A stretch of DNA of 14,500 nt from Chrysomallon squamiferum. Lineage: Eukaryota > Mollusca > Gastropoda > Neomphalida > Peltospiridae. This document shows positions 8,901-14,500 of the stretch, in pieces (within the stretch, counting starts at the first letter, position 1; every line of letters begins with the position of its first letter). The position numbers were made by a program, and so were the translations under genes. The stretch is taken from NCBI GenBank assembly GCA_012295275.1, contig CM022671.1, positions 36,779,683 through 36,794,182 of the forward strand. Direction: 5' to 3'. The notes beneath the pieces are model-generated. The model saw nothing but the letters and a program-made list of their open reading frames with translations. It did not search any database and was not told where the DNA came from.

Positions 8901-9217
8901 CATGTTTTGTTTAGCGAAAACATTTTGAAACATTTTTGCTAATAAAGCGTCAGTCTTCCCTTTTTATTAAATAAAATCTCTTCGTACAACTGTTACGAAT
9001 CCTATTATTAGAAATAATAATAATTTACACAACTTACACTGTAAGTTACACTTACAGTATAAAAAACTATAAAATTACTGAAATATAGTCCAATAAAAAA
9101 AATTGTAAACATACAAGTAACAATACATAATATAAAACGAACCTTTGTAAATGGCGCCCTGATTACAATTGTTACAAACGTTTCATCTTGACAAAGCTCA
9201 AAAACTGGTGTTAACAT
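2505..9217 (-). CDS. SHQ1: SHQ1, H/ACA ribonucleoprotein assembly factor (complete gene, 14 coding exons)
   Basis: SHQ1 is a chaperone that holds newly made dyskerin (Cbf5/NAP57) before H/ACA snoRNP and telomerase RNP assembly and is later removed by the R2TP ATPases. Exons on the minus strand, in order: 9217-9143, 8382-8315, 7851-7787, 7680-7555, 7353-7190, 6353-6241, 5867-5761, 5629-5576, 5496-5402, 4469-4416, 4146-4023, 3780-3660, 3368-3329, 2984-2505. They total 1,686 nt, giving 561 residues, close to the usual length for animals. Residues 1 to about 95 form the CS domain (start [12 protein letters not shown]). The C-terminal helical SHQ1 domain contains PPWT (221-224), YPLYRH (326-331) and [16 protein letters not shown] (371-386). 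An acidic repeat tail follows from 458. All reading phases agree across 13 introns. I found no frameshift or internal stop, so the gene looks functional. Confidence 0.95.
2652..2819 (-). repeat. SHQ1: In-frame 24-bp coding minisatellite in SHQ1
   Basis: Six 8-codon units of the form DDDKTDTQ (variants [32 protein letters not shown]) followed by one degenerate unit (NDDRTEKI), residues 458 to about 513. The unit is a multiple of three, so unit gain or loss keeps the frame. The Thr residues sit at T-x-x-D/E positions that fit casein kinase 2 sites, which is inference. Confidence 0.92.
2985..3328 (-). other. SHQ1: SHQ1 intron 13
   Basis: A 344-nt AT-rich intron with donor GTTTGT and acceptor TTTCAG. 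Unlike most other long introns of the gene it contains no obvious tandem array. Confidence 0.8.
3329..3368 (-). CDS. SHQ1: SHQ1 exon 13
   Basis: A 40-nt exon encoding the end of an Asp codon and [13 protein letters not shown], the last helix of the SHQ1 domain. The acceptor is GGTTGCAG and the donor GTTTGT. It is accepted because frame, phase and the KKL-L pattern all fit the family between neighbouring exons. Confidence 0.85.
3481..3619. repeat. 38-bp minisatellite in SHQ1 intron 12
   Basis: Units starting tgtatgtctgtatgtaagct at 3481, 3519 and 3557, plus a diverged fourth at 3595, give an exact 38-bp period. The units are rich in TGTATG and TATATG steps. Confidence 0.92.
3660..3780 (-). 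CDS. SHQ1: SHQ1 exon 12
   Basis: Encodes [20 protein letters not shown], then [18 protein letters not shown], the most conserved block of SHQ1. The donor was chosen as GTTAGT at 3659. It gives the phase needed by exon 13 and a join (TADEKKL) of family length. The neighbouring GTTAAC three codon positions later would cause an immediate stop at exon 13. Confidence 0.9.
3950..4032. repeat. Direct duplication spanning the exon 11 5' splice site
   Basis: The segment gataatgtatataattac with its adjoining purine-rich flank occurs twice, at about 3951 and 4008, 57 bp apart. The right copy contains the real exon 11 donor (GT at 4022-4021). The left copy holds a GTAATT at 3965-3960. Confidence 0.85.
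4023..4146 (-). CDS. SHQ1: SHQ1 exon 11
   Basis: Encodes residues 308-348, [20 protein letters not shown] followed by [21 protein letters not shown]. It contains the strongly conserved RR-L-YPLYRH motif. The acceptor TATTTTCAG is the last of six in-register copies in the 39-bp repeat. The donor is GTAATT, with a duplicated donor 57 nt further into the intron. Skipping that second donor is the family-consistent form. Confidence 0.92.
4147..4358. repeat. 39-bp minisatellite in SHQ1 intron 10 carrying splice-acceptor copies
   Basis: The plus-strand ctgaaaata-like element (minus strand TATTTTCAG) recurs at 4147, 4186, 4225, 4264, 4303 and 4342, an exact 39-bp spacing. Each is accompanied by caattacattctttatagac. 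The copy at 4147 is the functional acceptor of exon 11, so the array begins at the splice site and extends into the intron. Confidence 0.93.
4416..4469 (-). CDS. SHQ1: SHQ1 exon 10
   Basis: An 18-codon exon, [18 protein letters not shown], matching the conserved ES-W-I-KLS-TLSW segment. The acceptor is GTTACAG and the donor GTGAGT, both in phase 0. It lies between the 28-bp and the 39-bp intronic arrays. Confidence 0.92.
4480..5215. repeat. 28-bp minisatellite in SHQ1 intron 9
   Basis: About 25 copies of a 28-bp unit with core cacttcagtgatcacttc followed by acatataca. Copies between 4855 and 5100 are nearly uniform, while the edges are more diverged and have unit-length variants. The array fills most of the intron and ends only about ten bases from the exon 10 acceptor. 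Many units carry the palindrome TGATCA. Confidence 0.93.
5402..5496 (-). CDS. SHQ1: SHQ1 exon 9
   Basis: Completes the Tyr codon, then encodes [20 protein letters not shown] followed by [11 protein letters not shown]. This is the conserved helix pair of the SHQ1 domain with the R-x-x-EGE-N motif. The acceptor CATATCCAG lacks a polypyrimidine tract. The donor is GTAAGA. Confidence 0.92.
5497..5575 (-). other. SHQ1: SHQ1 intron 8, U12-type (minor spliceosome) intron
   Basis: A 79-nt GT-AG intron whose 5' end is GTATCCTTT (5575-5567), the full U12-type donor consensus. Near its 3' end it has ATCCTTGACT (5516-5507), close to the U12 branch-site consensus TTCCTTRAYT. The branch adenosine at 5509 lies 12 nt from the last intron base, inside the narrow spacing of U12 introns. 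The acceptor lacks a polypyrimidine tract. It splits a Tyr codon in phase 1. Confidence 0.88.
5576..5629 (-). CDS. SHQ1: SHQ1 exon 8
   Basis: A 54-nt exon encoding [18 protein letters not shown] and the first base of a Tyr codon. The acceptor is TTTTCAG. The downstream junction reads GAGT then GTATCCTTT, a minor-spliceosome type 5' splice site. Without this splice the reading frame would run on into the intron and lose the family match. Confidence 0.88.
5761..5867 (-). CDS. SHQ1: SHQ1 exon 7
   Basis: Encodes [20 protein letters not shown] followed by [15 protein letters not shown], residues 204-239. It matches the family segment in which a helix ends at a conserved PWW/PPW turn. The acceptor TTTTCAG sits directly after an uninterrupted T run, and the donor is GTAAGA. 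Confidence 0.9.
5886..6165. repeat. About 35-bp minisatellite in SHQ1 intron 6
   Basis: Seven to eight imperfect copies of a unit like taaataatgtgttactgtta plus atatgtcttgtac. Some copies are shortened. The array fills most of the intron between exons 6 and 7. Confidence 0.88.
6241..6353 (-). CDS. SHQ1: SHQ1 exon 6
   Basis: Encodes residues 167-203, [20 protein letters not shown] through DEKFDDDYY. This is the first helical segment of the SHQ1 domain, including the charged stretch before the conserved YL-D motif. The acceptor is TCTGTAG and the donor GTAAGT. It ends two bases into a Leu codon. Confidence 0.9.
6470..6860. repeat. 40-bp minisatellite in SHQ1 intron 5 (first array)
   Basis: Units containing aacttgtataatgtatactt and aaaacagtgagtttgt start at 6631, 6671 and 6711 with an exact 40-bp period, flanked by more degenerate copies on both sides. 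Confidence 0.9.
6955..7170. repeat. Degenerate minisatellite in SHQ1 intron 5 (second array)
   Basis: Four to five loose copies of an approximately 45-60 bp T-rich unit containing gttattactaaagt, tgagttgaaatgttg and gtgttaagtg. It is distinct in sequence from the adjacent 40-bp array. Confidence 0.7.
7190..7353 (-). CDS. SHQ1: SHQ1 exon 5
   Basis: Encodes the acidic linker (a run rich in DVDD, ending [10 protein letters not shown]) and the conserved [16 protein letters not shown] that opens the SHQ1-specific domain, residues 112-166. The acceptor is GTTACAG and the donor GTATGA. It ends on a codon boundary. Confidence 0.93.
7366..7525. repeat. Short minisatellite in SHQ1 intron 4
   Basis: Six or more copies of a variable unit of roughly 22-29 bp based on aaactgtgtatttacagata. 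It occupies nearly the whole 201-nt intron. Confidence 0.82.
7555..7680 (-). CDS. SHQ1: SHQ1 exon 4
   Basis: Completes the CS domain with [20 protein letters not shown] and the following helix LTKLLSPKG, then enters the linker. The acceptor is TTTGTAG and the donor GTAAGG. The exon runs from a split Gly codon to a split Glu codon. Confidence 0.92.
7787..7851 (-). CDS. SHQ1: SHQ1 exon 3
   Basis: Encodes [20 protein letters not shown] followed by K, flanked by split Arg and Gly codons. LPGRI-E-G and the YDxEKG strand are the distal CS-domain elements. The acceptor is TTTTCAG and the donor the strong GTGAGT. Confidence 0.92.
7870..8090. repeat. 33-bp minisatellite in SHQ1 intron 2
   Basis: Units of attacaagtttatatcatt plus ttctacattaataa begin at 7874 and 7907 with a 33-bp step. 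They continue with shortened and point-mutated copies to about 8090. Confidence 0.9.
8315..8382 (-). CDS. SHQ1: SHQ1 exon 2
   Basis: Encodes the middle of the CS domain: [20 protein letters not shown], then FL and the first two bases of an Arg codon. The acceptor is TTTTCAG and the donor GTGGGT. The DFKFY-KPYFLR stretch is strongly conserved in SHQ1 proteins. Confidence 0.92.
8383..9142 (-). other. SHQ1: SHQ1 intron 1
   Basis: A 760-nt intron, the only long early intron without a tandem array. Notable pieces are a telomere-like agggttaggtttaggg at 8461-8476, a poly(T) run near 8610-8622, ctggtctgcaacccttttt near 8784 that resembles a hAT-type transposon end, and interleaved palindromic elements (cttacactgtaag, then acttacagtat) near 9033-9060. 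Confidence 0.7.
9143..9217 (-). CDS. SHQ1: SHQ1 exon 1
   Basis: Encodes residues 1-25, beginning [14 protein letters not shown], the hallmark N terminus of SHQ1 and first strand of its CS (p23-like) domain. The ATG at 9217-9215 is chosen because MLTP is the conserved start of the family. The exon ends on a codon boundary before donor GTTCGT. Any 5' UTR exon to the right cannot be resolved from sequence alone. Confidence 0.9.
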
Positions 9218-10364
9218 TTTATTAATCTACTTTCAAGTCACAAAACGTAAAAAAGACAAAAAAAAACAAACAAAATAAATCCCACCAAAACAACAACAAA
9301 ATAAAGTAACTTCCCTTCAAACCACTCTTCTTGTATTCTGTTTAATTACTTTCCTCATTCGTGGAGCCCCATCGTTTTTGATTTATTTATATGTTATGGT
9401 TTTATTGTAATCTTGCAGTTTAGTCTACCTCATATTAATATAAAATTTAGTGTAGATATAAATTAACCTTATTTGTATTGTATAGTATTATTATTTTACA
9501 ACCAAAAAGAATTAAAAATTAAAAGCTAATTACTTTTTTCCAAAAATAGATCGGTAGTGTTCGCTAGACTTGTTACATGGATCTATTTTGGTATGGACAC
9601 CTGTGACAACAATAGCAATGTTAGATAAAAACTAGTTGATTTGACAAATTTATGTTTGACGAGGATGTAATAGATGTATCCTGCTTGCAAGACAACGTAT
9701 GGTGATTCTTTTGGAACCAGGCTGCAAGTGCAGAACACTGAGTGGTTTAATGACATCTAAATAATGACGACACCTGTTAGTTTTCCCGTTCTTTACTTCA
9801 GAGCACGTGAACAGAGATATAACAGCACACACTTAACCTCTGTGCCTGCCCATTTTACAAGCTAGTCCATGCAAAAGCAGCTTGATTCGGTTGGTATGCT
9901 GGTTCATGTTATGCCTGAAGATGTATTTATCTTGTGTATTTGGAATAGACAATACTGACGTGACGAATATGATAAAATCACCAAATGAAACGAATGTGAG
10001 ATCCAGTTAATCATTCAACTGTAGAAACTATTCGAGTTATAGTCAAACTGATTTTGTATAAACGTTTAAGGAATACATAAAATTGTAAAATAACAGAGTA
10101 GCGACGCCATTCATTGTAAAACGTACTTTTGTATTGGACGTTTAATATCTAACTTTCTCTCTTTGCGCTCATGCTTTAAGGCAGTGTAATTAATTTTTGA
10201 ATCTTATTATATTGTTGGACATTTGTGTCAAACATTTTTTTTTTTTTTTTTTTTTTTATATACATGTAAATCTTGGTCGTTCGGCGCAAACCTATGGTTG
10301 AACGTTGTATAATAATTCAGGATATTTGTCACACCATTTTATGTTGGCGCTATCTGTTATCGAG
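9218..10364. other. SHQ1 upstream region, no gene recognised
   Basis: AT-rich sequence to the right of the SHQ1 start codon that should include its promoter and 5' UTR. No TATA box at a convincing distance and no GC-rich island is visible. It holds an imperfect inverted repeat at 9540-9591 and a 23-nt T run at 10235-10257. I recognise no coding exon or tRNA on either strand. Confidence 0.5.
9540..9591. repeat. Inverted repeat (hairpin)
   Basis: The left arm ccaaaaatagatc (9540-9552) pairs with the right arm gatctattttgg (9580-9591). They match over 12 bases with one extra A in the left arm, and enclose a 27-nt loop. It could be a decayed small transposon end or a chance palindrome. Confidence 0.55.
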
Positions 10365-10640
10365 CAGGGGTGTCAAACTCATTTTCACCGAGGGTCACAT
10401 CAGCATTATAGTTGTCCTCAAAGGGCCAGTTGTAACTGTTAAGACAATGCAAATGTGACTAAATGTAATGTAAAATAAATGTAACTACTCGTTAAAATAT
10501 TGTTAAGTGACCGTTTATTATTTATTCAAGTTATAAGTAACAAGATATGCATTTGCATAGATGTAAAAAATATGTTTATCACGTTAAGAAAACCAACATT
10601 ACGCCATCAATTAACGATTAAACTATTCAAGTAAATAAAG
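10365..10640. mobile_element. Probable hAT-type transposon terminus (fragment)
   Basis: CAGGGGTGTCAAACTCATTT at 10365 followed by caccgagggtcacatcagc and a tcaaagggccagttgtaac segment resembles the terminal region of non-autonomous hAT elements seen in many animals. The opposite end (a reverse complement ending in CACCCCTG) is not visible before the satellite block. I therefore cannot confirm the 8-bp target duplication; the bases before the end are ttatcgag. The right limit is a guess. No transposase coding is present. Confidence 0.5.
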
Positions 10641-11128
10641 AAAAAATATAACCAAACAAGTTATGACATTAACTTTTAACATTAAAGCGTCGAGAGGGGC
10701 ACAACTAGAGTACAACCAACAATTGTGAGCTGATAAGAACATGCGTGACAGTTGTTGCATTTTACAAAAACAAATCGATGCACGCAGACTTGCAGAGGGG
10801 GTATGTACGTCCAACTAATGAGAGATGATTTGATTACAGTAAACTTTTGTCTGCATGAACACAAAAACATTAAAATACAGTGAAGACATTGCTACGAATA
10901 CAAAAATGTCCCGTCCCGTTTTGGACCCGAATTTGAATTATACTCAATATTTAATTCAGTACAATTATTCGCTTTCATTTCTTAAACTATTTTTTTTTAT
11001 TGTGCTGTTACCATCTTCTATTATATCAATAATTTTTTTTTTTTTAATTAGAATTATTTTTTATTATATTCGATGAATAATAAAACAGCATTTCCCATAC
11101 AGGATAAACAAATATAACATAATTCTAA
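10641..11128. other. AT-rich stretch without recognised features
   Basis: Low-complexity AT-rich sequence with T runs at about 10990 and 11031-11045. It may contain further remnants of the hAT-like element. Short open frames here have no recognisable motif. Confidence 0.4.
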
Positions 11129-11160
11129 ACGATATAATTTTCATTTTGCTTAGTGAGTAC
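11129..11160. repeat. Orphan fragment of the satellite array start
   Basis: The sequence cgatataattttcattttgc plus ttagtgagtac closely matches the array-start junction found before the first monomer of each satellite array (cgatacaatttttac, ctttgcttagtgagtac). It then breaks off into the module 1 leader instead of continuing into a monomer. Confidence 0.75.
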
Positions 11161-11250
11161 TGATATGTTTATTTTGATTAAAGAAAGAGAGATTTGGGTT
11201 TCACTACGACTGTAAGTTCGTATGTTTTCATTAAAATTCCATTTCACTGT

Positions 11251-11351
<101 letters not shown>

Positions 11352-11380
11352 TGTTTTCGGTACAATTTTTACTTTGCTTA

Positions 11381-12060
11381 GTGAGTACATCTCACGTAAG
11401 GGACCTAACTCTAATCTATGTTGGTGAACACATATCACTAAAGGGAGATCAGTCTAATCGATACAATTTTTACTTTTTAAACAGTGAGTACATCTCACGT
11501 AAGGGACATAACTCTAATCTATGTTGGTGAACACAAATCACTAAAGGGAGATCAGTCTAATCGATACAATTTTCACTTTTTAAACAGTGAGTACATCTCA
11601 CGTAAGGGACCTAACTCTAATCTATGTTGGTGAACACATATCACTAAAGGGAGATCAGTCTAATCGATACAATTTTTACTTTTTAAACAGTGAGTACATC
11701 TCACGTAAGGGACCTAACTCTAATCTATGTTGGTGAACACATATCACTAAAGGGAGATCAGTCTAATCGATACAATTTTTACTTTTTAAACAGTGAGTAC
11801 ATCTCACGTAAGGGACCTAACTCTAATCCATGTTAGTGAACACATATCACTAAAGGGAGATCAGTCTAATTGATACAATTTTTACTTTTTAAACAGTGAG
11901 TACATCTCACGTAAGGGACCTAACTCTAATCTATGTTAGTGAACACATATCACTAAAGGGAGATCAGTCTAATCGATACAATTTTTACTTTTTAAACAGT
12001 GAATACATCTCACGTAAGGGACCTAACTCTAATCTAAGTTTGTGAGCACATATCACTAAA
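11381..12060. repeat. Satellite array 1, seven 103-bp monomers
   Basis: Monomers begin (gtgagtacatctcac) at 11381, 11484, 11587, 11690, 11793, 11896 and 11999, an exact 103-bp period. The first is preceded by tttgcttagtgag instead of tttaaacagtgag. The last starts gtgaatac and ends in actaaacagaaatct, which leads into the tail. Confidence 0.97.
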
Positions 12061-12258
12061 CAGAAATCTAAATTGGAAAATATATCATTATTATTTTTTT
12101 TCGTTTTCGCTTTTTTCAAATTTTGCTCTATTGTTCTTAATGTCGTTATGTTCATTCGTATCATTAATGGACAACAGTTATTTCGCTTAGACTACAAAGT
12201 CTATGAAATTGACTATTATTATTATTAGTAGTAGAAGCAGTAGTACTAGTCGTAGTAA
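12061..12258. repeat. Module tail, copy 1
   Basis: A unique-looking AT-rich tail with a perfect 6-bp hairpin TAGACT-acaa-AGTCTA at 12188-12203 and a run of TAT/AGT trinucleotides. It is repeated after array 2 at 13386-13580 with few differences. The end is placed where the two copies diverge. Confidence 0.8.
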
Positions 12259-12263
12259 TAGAC

Positions 12264-12705
12264 AGATTTGGGTTTCACTACGACTGTTAGTTCGTATGTT
12301 TTCATAAAAATTTCATTTCACTATAAAAATATAGCATAAAAAGTTCAAAGACGTGTAAATACTGTTTTTGAGCCTTTTCATACTGATATGTTATTTAAAT
12401 TTCCTAAATATAATGATTTCTAGATCGCGGTATGTAACATGAATTCAACTGTTCAATAGTTTAATTATCTTTTGTGTGTGTCTGTGTGTTTCATTTTTTT
12501 CTTTAATTTATGTTTGTTTTTATTTTTATTGTTGATATATTTGCTAACATTGTTATTGTAGTACATAATTATTACATTTTTATTATTGTTGTTATTGTTA
12601 ATATTGCTGTTACAGCTGTTGGCTTTGCTGTTGGTTAACTTTTTTTGACAGAAGAAAGCGTGTTAGAGAGAGAGAAACAGATAGAGAGCGAGCAGAGAGA
12701 GACAG

Positions 12706-12708
<3 letters not shown>
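12264..12708. repeat. Module leader, copy 2
   Basis: Starts agatttgggtttcactacg and ends in a GA-rich approach to the microsatellite. It is nearly identical to 13763-14203. It begins about 23 bases inside the homologous sequence that modules 1 and 3 share on their left (gtttattttgatt), so it is slightly truncated and fused to tail 1. Confidence 0.85.

Positions 12709-12778
<70 letters not shown>
12709..12778. repeat. (GA)35 microsatellite, module 2
   Basis: A pure GA tract of 70 nt between leader 2 and array 2. On the minus strand it reads as poly Ser-Leu, which is not a gene. Confidence 0.97.
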
Positions 12779-12782
<4 letters not shown>

Positions 12783-12810
12783 ATTTTTTTTACAATTTTT
12801 ACTTTGCTTA

Positions 12811-13388
12811 GTGAGTACATCTCACGTAAGGGACCTAACTCTAATCTATGTTGGTGAACACATATCACTAAAGGGAGATCAGTCTAATCGATACAATTTT
12901 TACTTTTTAAACAGTGAGTACATCTCACGTAAGGGACCTAACTCTAATCTATGTTGGTGAACACATATCACTAAAGGGAGATCAGTCTACTCGATACATT
13001 TTTAGTTTTTAAACAGTGAGTACATCTCACGTAAGGGACCTAACTCTAATCTATGTTGGTGAACACATATCACTAAAGGGAGATCAGTCTAATCGATACA
13101 ATTTTTACTTTTTAAACAGTGAGTACATCTCACGTAAGGGACCTAACTCTAATCTATGTTGGTGAACACATATCACTAAAGGGAGATCAGTCTAATCGAT
13201 ACAATTTTTACTTTTTAAACAGTGAGTACATCTCACGTAAGGGACCTAACTCTAATCCATGTTAGTGAACACATATCACTAAAGGGAGATCAGTGTAATC
13301 GATACAATTTTTACTATTTAAACAGTGAATACATCTCACGTAAGGGGCCTAACTCTAATCTAAGTTTGTGAGCACATATCACTAAACA
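12811..13388. repeat. Satellite array 2, six monomers
   Basis: Monomer starts are at 12811, 12914, 13016, 13119, 13222 and 13325. The second monomer is 102 bp (one base lost near gatacatttttag), the others 103 bp. The start junction and the terminal variant monomer are the same as in array 1. Confidence 0.97.
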
Positions 13389-13580
13389 GAAATCTAAATT
13401 GGAAAATATATCATTATTATTTTTTTTCGTTTTCGTTTTTCAAATTTTGCTCTATTGTTCTTAATGTCGTTATGTTCATTCCTATTATTAATGGACAACA
13501 GTTATTTCGCTTAGACTACAAAGTCTATGAAATTGACTATTATTATTAGTAGTAGTAGAAGCAGTAGTACTAGTAGTATT
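13386..13580. repeat. Module tail, copy 2
   Basis: The second copy of the tail, with the same TAGACT-acaa-AGTCTA hairpin at 13512-13527. It is followed by about 160 bp of AT-rich sequence (13581-13739) that has no counterpart between modules 1 and 2. Confidence 0.8.
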
Positions 13581-13739
13581 AACTCTACTTGTGCATTCTT
13601 ATATTTTTTCATATATTTAAAATGTTTCTTTATTAAAAACTTAATATTTCTACATTCATGATATTCAGAATAAAAATAAGATCAAGAATTTAAATTTGTA
13701 TCGAAATTCCGTTTTGATGCGTAAACATTTGTATATGTT

Positions 13740-14199
13740 GTTTATTTTGATTAGAGAAAGAGAGATTTGGGTTTCACTACGACTGTAAGTTCGTATGTTT
13801 TCATAAAAATTTGATTTCACTATAAAAATATAGCATAAAAAGTTCAAATACGTGTAAATACTGTTTTTGAGCCTTTTCATACTGATATGTTATTTAAATT
13901 TCCTAAATATAATGATTTCTAGATCGCGGTATGTAACATGAATTCAACTGTTCAATAGTTTAATTATCTTTGTGTGTGTCTGTGTGTTTCATTTTTCTTT
14001 AATTTATGTTTGCTTTTATTTTTATTGTTGATATATTTGCTAACATTGTTATTGTAGTACATAATTATTACATTTTTATTATTGTTGTTATTGTTAATAT
14101 TGCTGTTACAGCTGTCGGCTTTGCTGTTGGTTAATTTTTTTGACAGAAGAAAGCGTGTTAGAGAGAGAGAAAGAGATAGAGAGCGAGCAGAGAGACACA

Positions 14200-14203
<4 letters not shown>
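13740..14203. repeat. Module leader, copy 3
   Basis: Begins gtttattttgattagagaaa, the same left edge as module 1 at 11167, and continues as in leader 2. This is the most complete leader in the window. Confidence 0.85.

Positions 14204-14283
<80 letters not shown>
14204..14283. repeat. (GA)40 microsatellite, module 3
   Basis: A pure GA tract of 80 nt, the longest of the three, between leader 3 and array 3. Confidence 0.97.
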
Positions 14284-14286
<3 letters not shown>

Positions 14287-14314
14287 ATTTTCCGTACAAT
14301 TTTTACTTTGCTTA

Positions 14315-14500
14315 GTGAGTACATCTCACGTAAGGGACCTAACTCTAATCTATGTTGGTGAACACATATCACTAAAGGGAGATCAGTCTAATCGATACAA
14401 TTTTCACTTTTTAAACAGTGAGTACATCTCACGTAAGGGACCTAACTCTAATCTATGTTGGTGAAGACATATCACTAAAGGGAGATCAGTCTAATCGATA
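14315..14500. repeat. Satellite array 3, start (cut by the window end)
   Basis: The first monomer is at 14315 with the array-start junction tttgcttagtgag, the second at 14418. The array continues beyond the window, so its copy number is unknown. Confidence 0.95.

Noticed and set aside
9650-9832. Open frames in the SHQ1 upstream region and near 10273-10458, 10623-10870 and 10855-11076
   Set aside because: All are short, without recognisable motifs or splice context. The 10273-10458 frame overlaps the hAT-like end. I treat them as chance frames.
9880-9915. Segment with gattcggttgg considered as a tRNA B box
   Set aside because: No A box at the right distance and no acceptor-stem pairing could be found.
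11381-11483. Satellite monomer considered as a hammerhead ribozyme, which some animal satellites encode
   Set aside because: Neither strand of the monomer has the CTGATGA and GAAA core with a cleavage-site helix, so the hairpins are too simple for that motif.
11381-12060. Regular 103-bp repeats considered as a CRISPR-like array
   Set aside because: The repeats are head-to-tail without unique spacers, the genome is eukaryotic and no cas genes are present.

Overview
The window looks like nuclear DNA of an AT-rich invertebrate animal. It has short AT-rich introns with GT-AG splice sites, metazoan gene families, abundant intronic minisatellites and long (GA)n microsatellites. A lophotrochozoan, perhaps a mollusc, fits best. 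That placement is inference: it rests on satellite-bearing repeat modules that resemble non-autonomous elements known from molluscs, not on any marker gene.

Layout. Bases 824-1209 hold the last two coding exons of a plus-strand gene for a TMBIM4/Lifeguard-4 (Golgi anti-apoptotic protein) family membrane protein; the rest of that gene lies left of the window. Its 3' UTR runs to about 2060 and contains a degenerate minisatellite. Bases 2505-9217 hold a complete minus-strand gene for SHQ1, the assembly chaperone of dyskerin and H/ACA ribonucleoproteins. I rebuilt it as 14 coding exons whose lengths and phases close exactly into 561 codons plus a stop. The two genes converge tail to tail and have no evident functional link.

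The SHQ1 gene is the most informative part of the single-copy DNA. Intron 8 carries both diagnostic signals of a minor (U12-type) spliceosomal intron. Most of the longer introns are filled by their own tandem repeat with their own period (28, 33, 35, 38, 39, 40 bp and others). In intron 10 the 39-bp repeat has copied the 3' splice site in register. At intron 11 the 5' splice site is duplicated 57 bp away in frame. The last exon contains a 24-bp repeat that codes for an acidic octapeptide array.

Bases 9218-11128 are AT-rich and without a recognised gene. They hold the SHQ1 upstream region, a probable hAT-type transposon end near 10365 and a 23-nt poly(T) run. From about 11129 to the window end lies a complex repeat block. 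Three modules, spaced about 1.43 and 1.50 kb apart, each consist of a leader, a (GA)n tract of 29, 35 or 40 units, an array of a 103-bp monomer (7, 6 and at least 2 copies) and, where visible, a tail. The monomer is itself an old duplication of a hairpin-bearing half-unit. The block looks like a tandemly duplicated, satellite-carrying non-autonomous mobile element (Helentron/pearl-like architecture), though no transposase and no proven termini are present.
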